Source: Chrysoperla carnea (Eukaryota > Arthropoda > Insecta > Neuroptera > Chrysopidae). From it: a stretch of 64,000 bases of DNA. The stretch's first letter is position 1, and the number at the start of each line of letters is the position of its first letter. The stretch is from the NCBI RefSeq assembly GCF_905475395.1, contig NC_058337.1, forward strand, positions 99,752,368 through 99,816,367, given 5' to 3'. Positions 50,228 through 61,844 of this stretch are shown piece by piece. A program made the translations under genes and the position numbers. The notes beneath the pieces were generated by a model. The model searched no databases. It was not told the origin of the DNA and worked only from the letters and a program-made list of their open reading frames with translations.

Positions 50228-50580
50228 TTAACCCCGAGCCCAAAAAGAGGTGTTATTAGTTTGACCGCTATCTGTGTGTTTGTCTGTGGCATCATGGCAC
50301 CTAAACCCATGTGCTGATTTAGATTTTTTTTTTGTTTCGTTTGAAAGGTAATTTAATTTGAAAGTTTTGAGTGTTTTTTGCTATGTTTCAAGTGCGGGTT
50401 TAGGATTTTGTACTTAGAACAACTTAAAAATAGGCGATGATCTTCAAAATCCGTTCAGTTTAGAGAAGGCTGTAAGGAAAAAGGTAAAAAAATAGAGAAT
50501 GCTCTTAGATACGTTTCAAGTGCGAGTTCCTTATAGGGTTCCGTATCCGAAAAATTTCTCGAAAGTTTTTTGAATTTGGC
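50228..50580 (+). repeat. Family B dispersed repeat
   Basis: GTGTTATTAGTTTGACCGCT, GTTTGTCTGTGGCATCATGG, CACCTAAACCCATGTGCTGA, GATGATCTTCAAAATCCGTT and CGTATCCGAAAAATTTCTCG in family order. Confidence 0.65.
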
Positions 50581-51454
50581 ATAAAATGCTTAATTTCTTA
50601 TTTCATGTGTTGTTTGACAAACTTTTTTAACCACAAAGTGTACATGGATATTCTTTTCATTTAATTTAAAAGAATTTATAATAATAAGCTTTTTTAGAAT
50701 TCTCAAGTCCACATTGTTGTTTCGAAGAAATTAGGTTGCGTGAATCAGTCACTGAGTGGAATTTCGAGAATATAGACATATATTTTGAGGAATTCAATTA
50801 CTACTTCAAAAATATGTTTAAAACACTCAGCAACTTCGACCACAAATACGTTTGGTATGAAACATATGTGACAAAAAGTTCTCTAGTCCAGTGACCTCCT
50901 TCATTATTGAGTCGTAGAGAGGTAGCACAATAATTTTAAATAAACCATGTCCAAGACTGCTTCTTCCATGAAATGTATCATGCAAATAATATATTATAAA
51001 TAATTTTCTAGTTAATTGGCCTCCCTAGCTAGTTTTTCTTTCTCTTCCTACAAAAATTATGTTTAACAAACTTCGAAAATTTGTAAAATAAAAGGAAAAT
51101 AATACAAAATGAAACTAAACATAATAAGATTTATGTTTGGATGCGTTGCTTCTATGTATATATGTATGAGAAAAAATAGCTACCATATCGTACTCGGTTG
51201 GCATGTGACTCCTTGGCTGTTGGATGCTGGTTATATGTACAAAATATATTACATATATTATTACAGTGGTAGTTGAGAGTAGACTGAGAGAGGCTGGACC
51301 AACCCTCGACACCAGATAAATCTTATATTACTACAGCCAATGAAACTTTAGAACAAAGGAATACACTCTGTTAAAAAAGTTTTTAGTATATCCATGCATT
51401 ACATATGTACAATCCGCGACAAAATATTTCAGGTTTGATAAATATAGTATTACA
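50581..51454. other. AT-rich sequence, nothing recognised
   Basis: No supported gene, RNA or repeat copy. Confidence 0.4.
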
Positions 51455-51955
51455 AGCTTAATACCCGCACGCTTTGCTGGATGTAAAAGTAGAGACTGTG
51501 TTATAGCCTTCACCTTTCTTGCTTTCACTTTTCCTCCTTCTATAACACTCGAAATAGAGATATAGAGATAAGGATTGTTTTACACAGGTAAAATATATGT
51601 ACAGTTTTCAACATTTTTTAATTAGGTAAATGTAAAATAGTCAAAATTCATTGAGTATATCAGCACAGATGGCCATAAATTGTATTTTTATCATTTTATC
51701 ATTTTTACGTTTACTTTTTTACAGATATCTTTAATGTATGGTTCAAAATGATGCTCATAAATGGTACAGTGAAATGTCAGAATTAATTTTTTTATTTTTT
51801 TAATATTTTTTTATAAATTGTTAATGTGTTATTCTGATGTATGAGCTATATTATTGAAGAGTTTCAATCAAATCCATTCAGTTTTGGTGTGCAAGGGACA
51901 CAAACAAATAAACAAACAAACAAACAACTTTAATTTGGCATTTATAATATGTAAG
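51455..51955 (+). repeat. Family C (non-LTR-like tail)
   Basis: TTAATACCCGCACGCTTTGC, TATAGCCTTCACCTTTCTTG, AACACTCGAAATAGAG, ACACAGGTAAAATATATGTA, GTTATTCTGATGTATGAGC and AAATCCATTCAGTTTTGG, ending in (AAAC)n and GCATTTATAATATGTAAGGA. Aligns along its length with 31758-32175. Confidence 0.65.
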
Positions 51956-53949
51956 GATTTTACATTTTCTGCGATTTCCACATCAGGATCCAAGTAATTT
52001 ACATCAAATGTGCACAAAATGAAAATGAATATATATTTTCAAAGAACTTCGGAATATTTTTTAAGAAAAAATGTTGGTTCTTGTGTATTTTATTTTCAGA
52101 GAAATTCAGGAGAAATTGCCATTTCTGTAAATTTAAGGCTTGGGATAAATTTTTTTGAATGGGTATGCAAGTTAAGTTAATTTCAATGAAGTCCCTTTTG
52201 ATGGTGTCAACTTCCCAGTCTCTTGTGACCCTCTGTAATGAAAAATAACAGTTTTTAAGAATTTGTGTACCTAGTGCAAATATTATAAGTGTTCCAAAAC
52301 ATGAAAAGACAAAAATCCTATTTCAATTAAAAGGATCTAATACTCTAATAATAGGAAGCGTCTAATGAGGGGGAAATATGACCTCAGTAATGAAGGTCTG
52401 TTTGCTCACGAGGTATCTATTTAATAAAATCATTACGGATACGGAAAATACCGGTGTTTGGATGCGGAAAATACCATGTTTGTCACACAGTGTTGTTCAC
52501 TAAGATGTTACCACTTAAGTGTAGGTATTTGACTATTAAACAAATTAATGTCAGTGTGTTAACAAAAAACAAAGTGTGTGTATAAGTTATACTATAGCCT
52601 AAGTTCAATCACCCGATCCTTTGTAGTCAAATACAGACATATAGAAAAAGGAGTGTTGAAAGAGGGGAAATACAAATAAGTTTCACGGTTAACATTTCAA
52701 TTTCAATATTTATAAAGCAAAGTTATAGAAAACAATTTTACTTACATTTACACAAATTCTTAAAAACTGTGTAAAACAATTTATTTTACATTAAAGAAGG
52801 TCAAAAGGAGATGGGAAGTTGACGCCATCAAAAGGCACTTCATTGACATTAACTTAACCTGCATACCATTTTCAATGTTTGATACTCCAAAATGGTGGTT
52901 TTCTCCTGAATTCTTCTCTAAATCACTTCCCTTACACCCCACAACACACTGACAAAGTTAAATTTAACGATATTTGTCAATGAATTTATAGAAACCAATT
53001 AGCCTGACTTCTTAAAGTCTGACCCACCAAAGGTTAGCCTTAATTGTAAAAAAATTGACGTTGAAGACATTGAATACAACGCAATATAAAATCTATTTTT
53101 AAATAACATAAATTTTTTTAAACAATGAACAATTTTGATATTTGAACAAAATCTATAGAAAATCAATTTAATCAATAAACTTTAAAAATAATTTGTTTTA
53201 GGAAATAACAAAGTTGTTTACGTCATACAGATATAAGATTTACCTTATTGATAAATTAGATAAACAAATTTTATATTAAGTGATGATTTAAGAGTGATTT
53301 AAATTAATAATTATGATAATAAAATGTAGAAATATTAATTTGATAAATATTTTGTTCTGTATTTCTCCCCTATGGCTATAGATGAAATAAAAGAGAGTTA
53401 AAAATTAAAACAAAAATACTCAAAAAATTAAAATCAATGATAAACATATCGAAAGGGGAGGGGAGGACAAACTCTGAACCTATTTGAAGGGTCTTAGAAA
53501 GAGAAATGAAGAAAGTGCGCACGGAATCTTCAATTGCGAGAAACAGCTGATCCATGCTTAGTTCGCATAAAAAGAAGGCATATTTTGGGTAGTAAGAAGA
53601 GTCAGTTCGCAATTATGATCATAGGGCATGCAGTTTTTTTTTTTGGAAAATTGTTTTATTTATATGCATAAAGTGGTAATACGGAAGGAGAAAATGCACT
53701 CTATAATCCGCCCAAAATGCGCCACTGGTTTAATATTTTGGTCTTATCTAGAAATATAGATAATAGCTTCGTTTTTATCAATAACCTCTTTATATTAAAA
53801 AATTTCAAAACTGTATATATAACCGTAAATATATGTACATATTGACTGAGATTAATTCAAGTATTTAAAATTTTTTGTACCATAAAATAGAAAAAAGTAT
53901 TACGAAATTAATATCTTAGAACGTTGCCCGTGGGTTGAAAAGTATTAAT
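51956..53949. other. Intergenic sequence upstream of the protease cluster
   Basis: GCATACCCATT-type pieces of 52130-52220 and 52790-52880 share GGGAAGTTGACGCCATCAAA in opposite orientation with TTTTGATGGTGTCAACTTCC, so they form a large imperfect inverted repeat (about 52060-52930). No gene recognised. Confidence 0.4.
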
Positions 53950-55735
53950 ATGAAAAGCACTCTATTTTATGGTATTTTTTCAATCTTTCTTTTTTATACA
54001 GGTAAGGTTAATTTTAATTAGATTTTGCTTGTTATTGTCGTATAAATATTTTAGAATTGTACTTTTCGAGTATTGGTATCTGTACTTGAGATATAGGTTA
54101 TTTTCTATGTTAAACTATCAGAAATCTATTCTAAGCGTCAGAAAACATAAAAAACTACCGATGTCTTTAGTAAAACTTTACTCAAAATGCTGGTGTTTTT
54201 CTGTTTGGTGTTTTTGACTTGTGTATCTATAAATTGTATGAAACTTCGTTCAATTTTTTGCAATTCACGTTTTTTACGGAATAAAATAGATAGCGAAAAA
54301 AAACCAAGCACGTGTGTCTGAAATCGTCGCAAATGGATTCTATGGGTCAAAAAGGATATGCACTAATGCTTGCTCTTTATAATATTAGCGTAGACAAATA
54401 AACTAAAAAAAAAAATAAGATTCAGCAATAAAAAGTATCATGTGTCAATTTCCACTCACATAAAGAATACGAGCAAAGAATTTATAAATTATATAAAATC
54501 ATTTATGCAATCAAAAAATTTTATACAAGAAATAATTGTAATAAATAGTCAATTCTTAATTATAGCCGCAAAACCATCCATAAATGGAAGAATAGTTGGT
54601 GGTGAAAACACAACAATAGAAGAATATCCATATCAAGTATCGTTAGAAGTATATGGAAAACATGATTGTGGTGGTTCCATACTTAGTTCCAATGTTATTT
54701 TAACAGCTGCGCATTGTACTGCTGATATAAAGAATCTTGCATCATTAACGGTTCGCGCTGGCTCAACCATAAGAGAACAAGGTGGAAGTGTACGAGAAGT
54801 TGAAGCAATATTAAATCATGAATTATGGAATCAAATGACTATAGATTATGATGTTTCATTGGTTTTGGTAAAGCTCTCAGTTAATATTGTTCTTGAAGAA
54901 AACTTCATTGGCATACTTTATTTTATAGCTTAAAAACCCACTTCCGTTATCAAAAGGAATTCAACCAATACAACTTCCTAACGCAAATGAGTATTTGAAA
55001 CAACAAGAAAAAGCAGTTGTTACTGGATGGGGAAAAACTAGCGTAAGTTACTAATTTTGCAAACCGATTTTGGTAGTTTTATTAATACACTCATGCCCTG
55101 CTTCCAATTTTATATTTTTCCATTAGTATAAAAACTTACAAAACGAGGAAAATTGCCGGAATTTCTCAAACCATGATGTTCTTATTCCAACGTTTTTACC
55201 ACTTGTGAGTCTTTTTCCTATGGATTCTCTATTCATGGTTCTACCGTCCGTTCAGTGAATATGGAAGAGAATTCTTCAAAATGAATTTTATTTCACACTA
55301 AAAAAACTTTTTAACCATCTCCGGGGCAGATGGGACAAACTTAGTCTCTGATGTGTCTCCATTTTTTGATCTATACATTTTTTTTTCTGGTATTTCAATA
55401 ATTAACTCAGTCACTTGTTTGTTTTCACTTTTTTCTAGAATACTGGAAGTACTTTACCTCTCATATTACAAAAAGCTGATATAGAAACTGTGGAACAAGA
55501 AATATGTAGTAAAGCTTATTCAGGTGGAATCACTCCACGAATGTTGTGCGCCGGACTTTATGGTGTTGGTGGTAAAGATACATGTCAAAGTGATTCAGGT
55601 GGTCCATTAGTTTCTCATAATAAATTGCATGGTATTACATCATGGGGCGGTGAATGTGGTGGCAAATGGACTCCCGGTGTGTATACGCGTGTAACTGAAA
55701 TTCGTGATTGGATTCGTGAAAAGGTTAATTTATAG
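53950..55735 (+). CDS. Secreted trypsin-like serine protease (S1 family), four exons
   Basis: Exons are 53950-54001, 54566-54867, 54929-55042 and 55439-55735; introns of 564, 61 and 396 bp all follow GT-AG and join in frame (phases 1, 0, 0) to give 254 residues, a normal trypsin length. Exon 1 encodes a hydrophobic signal peptide (residues 1-17, starting [10 protein letters not shown]). The propeptide ends at Arg26, and cleavage there would release the mature start IVGG. Seen directly: His67 in TAAHC, Asp113 in DYDVSL, Ser209 in CQSDSGGP, Asp203 at the S1-pocket position that gives cleavage after Lys/Arg, and six cysteines placed for the three disulfides usual in invertebrate trypsins. Family knowledge: such enzymes are usually secreted, often digestive. 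Oddity: the oxyanion-hole Gly before Asp-Ser is Ser207 (codon AGT, 55589-55591). A possible weak promoter is CATAAAAT at 53881 with TTAGA near 53916. The next gene downstream is its tandem duplicate. The start is chosen because it gives a signal peptide and matches exon 1 of the paralogue in length and phase. Confidence 0.9.
55388..55438 (+). repeat. Family A repeat tail forming the 3' end of trypsin intron 3
   Basis: The last ~50 nt of intron 3 match the right end of dispersed family A: TGGTATTTCAA, then AACTCAGTCA, then TTGTTTGTTTTCACTT, with about two mismatches against the copies ending at 57676 and 61844. The segment provides both the pyrimidine-rich tract and, directly after it, the TAG acceptor of exon 4. 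The rest of the intron does not resemble family A. Confidence 0.75.
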
Positions 55736-55791
55736 GATTAGAATGCTAAATTTGATAACATATCTAACTATATATGTAAAAATATATATCT

Positions 55792-55797
55792 AATAAA
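55792..55797 (+). terminator. Poly(A) signal AATAAA of the first trypsin gene
   Basis: AATAAA lies 57 nt after the TAG stop of the upstream trypsin gene, followed by an AT-rich stretch. This is a normal position for cleavage and polyadenylation in a short insect 3' UTR. Confidence 0.6.
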
Positions 55798-57361
55798 GTA
55801 TTTGTAGAATTTATAAAAAAAATTAAGTGTTTCAATTATGGTTATATTGTGTGCAGTTTGTTAACTATTTCTTGTTAAAAATCTCCTCAAATACACTAAT
55901 TCACGCTCAATCAATGAGACAGATGGAGAATATTTGGTTTTTTACTCAAATGTCAAGGAGTGGTTATGTTTTACGCGCGTATATCTGTGTATATTTGTTT
56001 GTAAATTTGTTTATTACCTCGTATCGTCTAAACAGCTCTATGTATTTCCACATTTAATGTATCTTTATATCCTTCTTAAAAATCCAAGAGTCCTTAGGTA
56101 GATGCGACGAAATAGTAATACGTTAATAAAAAAAATTAACCAAACCTTTCAAAATATAGAATATACAAAAGGATTCACAAAAATATACAAGGTTTTTCCG
56201 CGTAGGTAGTCTAAGGCATTTTTTAAGGAGTTATATGTAGTCTTTTTAATAATAATAAATATAATAAGAAGAATAATAAATAATAAGATAACATAAAACT
56301 ATATTTTTAATAATATATTTACATTGGAATGTGTAAAAAACAAATTTCATGTTTATACAAGTTCATTATTTTGTTGCTAAAAAATGATTTTGACAATGTA
56401 TTTTTTGCGTCATCCTGTATAGCACCTTACGTCTCAGTGGCGAATGTCATATTTAGTATTTGGCTATAAGATTTTCTTTGAAAGTAAAAGAAAAAGGAAA
56501 AATAAATAAAATCGAAATATTTCGTAGTTGAAGCTGAATTCAATCAACTAAATAGTTTCTTCGATTTAGGTGCTAGGTGCAACATATATTTGTTATAATG
56601 CAAGGATGAAGTCTTTTGCAAACTGAGTCAGTTTCATATATAAACTAAGAAAAGTCGTCTAGTGCAACACCTATGTCAGCAATATATCAACAAAGTAATA
56701 ATGTCGTGAGTTTTACAAGTAAATGAAATCAAGTGCCTCTTTCAATTTTATAAATAATAATAAATTATATTTATTTCTATCAAGCATGTTTATTTGTTTT
56801 TATTATCGAAAAATACTCAAAAATCATTTTATCATTTCAAGTACTTGAAATAAATTTTCAAGTCAAAACATAACCATCACATAACATAACATAAATGTAA
56901 ATATTTTGTAAACATTAGCGGATATAAAATTTAATTAAGGGTGGTGGGGATGTCCACGAGTATTGTACTCAAGTTTGATTTTCACTTAGGCCATTTTTTG
57001 TAAAATTTGATCAGAAAAATTATATTCCAAATAACCGCAGAAAATAGAGAAGAAAAAGACAAACCCGGGATCGGTTCCAAAAAAATGTATTTCTATTTTA
57101 CATGAAAACAAATACACGTGGTCATTCTCTGGGTTGCTTGCTTTCTTACAAGTATACTTTTTTAAATATAGTCGCTGTCTTAAAAATAGCAGCATATGCC
57201 GAGAAAGTTTGAATTGATTCAATTTATCCCGTCTACCACAACTTAAATTGCTAGTGTTTTCAAAGCTAAATATTGTAAAAATTTAAGCTCAATCGATGCA
57301 GAACTATTTGAGTCCATCAGAAAACATGAACGAACATAAGCAAAACATGCAATAACATTTT
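55798..57361. other. Intergenic DNA between the two protease genes, left part
   Basis: Short frames only. No third protease exon or other gene recognised. Confidence 0.45.
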
Positions 57362-57676
57362 TATACCATGCATATATGTAATATGCACGGTATACTAAGT
57401 TTAGTCCCAAGTTTGTAACGCTTAAAAATATTGATGCTATTAACTAAATTTTGATATAGGTGTTTATAAAATCATCTAATTCAACACCACAACTCAAAAA
57501 CGAAAAAAGATATCAAGCTGAAATTTTTACAGCGTACTCAGGACGTAAAAAGTGATGGGGATATCAGTTATGTATGTGTGATATGTATGTATGTGTAATG
57601 TGATCAACACTGTCTATGCATGGTATTTCAACAATTAACTCAGTCAATTGTTTGTTTTCCCTTGTTATATATACAG
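57362..57676 (+). repeat. Family A, internally deleted copy
   Basis: TTATACCATGCATATATGTA, AGTTTGTAACGCTTAAAAAT, CTCAAAAACGAAAAAAGAT and AGGACGTAAAAAGTGA jump directly to ATCAACACTGTCTATGCATG and AACTCAGTCAATTGTTTGTT, ending ATATATACAG at 57676. The ATACCATGCAT start and ATGCATGGTAT near the end are inverted copies. Confidence 0.7.
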
Positions 57677-58180
57677 ATTGAAGGTCTCATACATAGGTAC
57701 ATAGAAACTATGCAAATGGACCTTAAATGTTAATGCAATTGCCATAATACAACTCATCTTTTCTGCAATAGTTTATCGTTAAAATAATTATTGTTAATTT
57801 AATTAAAACTTATTTGACAATTAAAAGATATTTTTTATCCATAATATTTCTACTGAATATGCTGAACCAAAAAAAAAATTTCTAAGTTATCATCTCAATC
57901 ATTTTTTATTTGGAAAGATTAACTCTCGTCAATGGAGTTCAATTGCGTAAATTTTATGTAAAGTACAAATAAATGTATTGTCATTTAACTATTAAATTCT
58001 ATTAATAGGTTTTAAGTATACAATCCACGCTATAAATAGAAACCACTTAAAAAAACTGATTTATTTTTTATCGGTGAAATTCCATTAAATGGTCTCAGAA
58101 GTCTTGAATTTTGAACTTAATGCGTCAATGCAAATGCAAATTTATCTAATGTCTGTCCATAGTCAAACCTTAATGAGCTG
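57677..58180. other. Intergenic DNA upstream of the second protease gene
   Basis: AT-rich. Any gut or stage-specific control elements would lie here, but none can be named. Confidence 0.4.
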
Positions 58181-58216
58181 TATTTAAGAAGAAAATAATG
58201 ATGATAGAGAATCAGT
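58181..58216 (+). promoter_or_regulatory. Core promoter (TATA + initiator) of the second protease gene
   Basis: TATTTAAG starts at 58181 and TCAGT at 58212-58216. If transcription starts at the A of TCAGT (58214), the TATA element begins at -33, the usual arthropod spacing. The implied 5' UTR is 55 nt, ending at the ATG at 58269. Confidence 0.6.
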
Positions 58217-58268
58217 ATTCTATTAAATTTGAACACAAGTAATTGAATCAATTAATTTAAAAACAAAA

Positions 58269-60301
58269 ATGAAAATTATTTTGTTTTCTTGTGTATTTAC
58301 CATCTTGGTGTTGAAAATAAGTAAGTTTAATTTTTATATATTATTATTCGAAGTAAGTACACATAGTTCCTTCTTTATAATCAAATTCCATCAAACAATA
58401 TTATTCTGGTACTCTCCCAACTCTTTAAGCCCCTTTTATCTTTTCAACAATCACACAAATACGAACATATGAAATCCATGACACAGTATTCTTTTTGGAC
58501 TTTCTTTAACCTGATTTCATCTCCTTTAAGTTACCCTTGCTTGTCCGTCTCTGAGCAATCGTTGCCTGAATCTCCTTTGATAAGAAAAAAAAATAAGAAT
58601 TACGCATTGACTTGTGTCTTTTTAAACTTTATCTCCTCAATATTCAACTATATATTTAAAATTAAAAATGACATTGGGTTTTCCACCTAAGGAATACTCT
58701 AACTAGCGATTTTAATAAGAATCTACATCTCCGATAAGCAATCTGTCACTGTAGTAAGCTATCTTTGTCTTCTTGAAAATGATATCTTCTGAGAGCCTAA
58801 AAATGGATCTAAGGTACATTGTCTCCGAGGTACAAAACTTCTTTTTTACAGTTTTATAATGAATTACTAATGAAATTATTTCTGTCAAAGTTAAAATAAT
58901 AATCTCTGCGGTAACACAGGTGGACACGTTTTGAGTCAAAGTGCAAATACACGAATTGTTGGCGGTGAACCAACCACCATAGAAGAACATCCGTATCAAG
59001 CATCAATAGAAGTATACGGAAATCATCATAACTGTGGTGGTACAATTCTTAGTCCAAATGTCATTATAACAGCTGCACAGTGTACAGTCTACATGGGTTT
59101 AAGATTTATTCAGGTTCGCGCAGGTACAACTGAACGAGAAACCGGTGGTGTAGTTCGTAAAATTGAAAAATACTATGTACATGAATTGTACGGTTTAGAA
59201 ATGGGAGCTGATTATGATGTTTCATTGATTGTGGTGAGATTTTGCTTATAACTAACACACTTGGTGGATTGGAGTATTCGAAAATCGCGAACGGAAATCA
59301 TCCTACTTAAGAGAAAGCATGTAAATGTAGCTTTTGGATCTACGAACACCAAATCTGCCTCCTACGTGCACGTGCTTTAAGCAAATCATAAGGAAAATTT
59401 TAACTCGCAAAATTTAGATTCGCATACTCAAATCTACCCAGTTCCTGCTTTATTACATCTTATTTGTATTTCAGTAATTAAAAACTTGTATACATACTTC
59501 ATTTGCTTTTATCTAAAAGAACCGTTGCCATTGTCATCAAAAATTCAACCAATTGCACTGCCAGAAGAATCGGAATATTTGAACGTAACTGAAATGACTA
59601 CCGTCACTGGTTGGGGTGAATTAGAGGTGAGTCTCTCTTTTGTATATTTTAGCTCTTTTAGAGAATCGAACACGCTTGCCAGTGTTTATGCCCGTTACAT
59701 TACTATTTGTGTGCCATTAGTCTTATAAAAGATTGCGCTCTGATGCTATGATATTTAAAAAGTATTTTAAAAGTCTAGTAACAGGAATCATAGATTTTTT
59801 TCAAACTTTCAAAGTGAACTGTGATAAGCTTGATTAAACGAGTTTTCTGAATCATAAAAAACTAAAAAAGCGTACAATATTTGACTTTTATTCGAAGAAA
59901 GGTCAATTACGATATTCTTTTATTATTTATTCTTTGAATTTGTACCTACACATCTTCCGAATCCAAATGATTTACTTTTTTTTAATCTTCATTACTTTTT
60001 CCAGCAAGGCAATTATGAAATGCCAAATATTTTGCACAAGGTTAGCATACCAGTTGTAGGCCAACAAATATGCAAATACAACTATTACAGTGGTGTGACT
60101 GAACGCATGCTTTGTGCTGGTTATCTTGAGGAAGGAGGAAAAGGTGCTTGTGGTGGAGATATTGGAGGACCTTTAGTAGCTCATAATAAATTGCATGGAA
60201 TTGCATCATGGGGTGATGGATGTGCAAAGCCATGGTACCCTGGAGTGTATACACGCGTCACGGCCATACGTGAATGGATACGAGAGAAAGTTAATTTGTA
60301 A
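58269..60301 (+). CDS. Catalytically dead trypsin-like serine protease homologue, possibly a pseudogene
   Basis: Exons by alignment to the upstream paralogue are 58269-58320, 58920-59233, 59513-59626 and 60005-60301 (258 residues, phases 1, 0, 0). Exon 1 is a signal peptide (MKIILFSCVFTILVLKI). Arg29 precedes the mature start IVGG. All six cysteines, the Asp in DYDVSL and the C-terminus IREKVNL are kept, so the fold should be intact. The catalytic His is Gln71 (TAAQC, codon 59078-59080), the catalytic Ser is Ile (GGDIGGP, codon 60161-60163) and the S1 Asp is Gly (60143-60145), so it cannot be an active trypsin. Insect serine protease homologues of this kind can act as cofactors or binding proteins. 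Problem: where the paralogue has the intron-2 acceptor TATAG|CTT, this gene reads TTTTAT|CTA with no AG. The nearby AGs (ending 59474 and 59519) both break the frame. The promoter, the other splice sites and all exon frames are intact, so decay, if real, is recent. Confidence 0.75.
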
Positions 60302-60313
60302 AAATAGTTAGAA

Positions 60314-60319
60314 AATAAA
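60314..60319 (+). terminator. Poly(A) signal AATAAA of the second protease gene
   Basis: AATAAA begins 13 nt after the TAA stop of the protease homologue, giving a very short 3' UTR. Confidence 0.5.
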
Positions 60320-61186
60320 AAAATTTAATTGCATTCAACAAATTTTCTGAATTATTGTCTCTGAAATAGATATTAACCTCGTTTCTTGAATCTTCTCCGA
60401 GAATGGCAGTATGCAAAAACATTTGGAAACTTGTGATTTAATGCCATAATTTGAAGTTTATTTTAAAAGAGTCACCAGCTCATTTGGTATATTAGACAAA
60501 TATAATTCATTAGTCCAATTTATTATAGTTTTTGAATGATGTGCCGTTTTATGTGTGAAAGTTCGAAAAAGTTAAATGTTTTATGTGTAAAAATTCGTGG
60601 CCATTTATTTTCCAGCCTTGGCTCAAGTGTCAAAATGTTTCAAATAAATCCCTGTATTATATCCTTAAAGGAGTGAGGAAACTCTAACACACACTCTGTA
60701 AATGCAATTTAAAATATGTATAATTAAACACGAATAAAATAATTTTTCTTTGTACATATAACTGCAAACTTTTTCACAATGCATTATGCATTTAATGTCA
60801 ACATTATTTCGTACAGTAAAGAGTGGGCGATATGTAAATATTTATATTTTTATTTACATTATTTATTATCTTTGTTTTATGATTATTTTATACGCGTTTC
60901 ATTATAGAGACAACAATATGATTGTGTTCTTTGTATACTTTACTCAAAAAATACTCTTTAAGCGTTTTCTAAACGCTACGTATTCCTGTTGTATGACCGG
61001 CGGCAGATTTAAATAAACGCAGTGACATCGTATATAATTCCTATATAATAATAAATCTTTTCATTGTTTTCCAAAATACCTAATAATTTTAGTTTGATCC
61101 TATGAGTAATTACGCAGAAGTGTTTTTATAATTTTCATGAAATGTGCAAAGAATAAAAAATGATTTGGATTTGTTCAATTTCTTCT
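60320..61186. other. AT-rich sequence downstream of the protease cluster
   Basis: No further protease exon recognised. Confidence 0.45.
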
Positions 61187-61844
61187 TATACCATGTATAT
61201 ATGAAATATATCAAGGTATACTGAGATAGTACCAAGTTTGTATACCATGTATGTATGATTATAATATGTATATAATATCTATAAAAGTATACTAAGGTTA
61301 GTCCCAAATTTAGAAATATTGATGCTTCTAACAAAATTTTGGTATAGGTGTTCATAAAATCACCTAATTAGTCCATTTCCGGTTGTTCGTCCGTCAAGAC
61401 GACAACTCAAAAAAAGGGATAACAAGCTAAAATCTTTAAAGCGTGCTTAAGACGTAAAACGTGAGGTTGAGTTCATAAATAAACAAAATAGGTCGATTGG
61501 AGCTTGGGACTGAAGTACCGATCTTGAAAACCGTTGGACAAAAAACAAAACTTTAAATGTAAGAAATGTTTGTTTTAAAAAAAATAAACAACTTTTGTTG
61601 AAAACATTTTGTCGTAAACATTACTGTTTACTCGTAAAGGCGCAAATTAGATTAGACATTATATTAACAGTATTATATGGGAATACCTAAGAGTGACTAT
61701 CTTTCTTTACTTACATGACGTAAAAACAAACGATTACATATTCAACATTGTCTTTAACGTAATTAACATTGTCTTAACGTAATCAACATGGTATTTCAAC
61801 AATTAACTCAGTCAATTATTTGTTTTTACTTTTTATTATTACAG
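61187..61844 (+). repeat. Family A, longest copy
   Basis: About 658 bp: TATACCATGTATATATGAAA (partly duplicated at 61240), AAATATTGATGCTTCTAACA, AATAGGTCGATTGGAGCTTG, AACTTTTGTTGAAAACATTT, ATCTTTCTTTACTTACATGA and CATGGTATTTCAACAATTAA, ending ATTATTACAG at 61844. Contains no long frame. Confidence 0.75.

Noticed and set aside
54442..54565. In-frame ATG upstream of exon 2 of the first trypsin gene as the true start
   Set aside because: That stretch is Lys/Asn/Ile-rich intron. Exon 1 at 53950 gives a signal peptide and matches the paralogue's exon 1 in length and phase.
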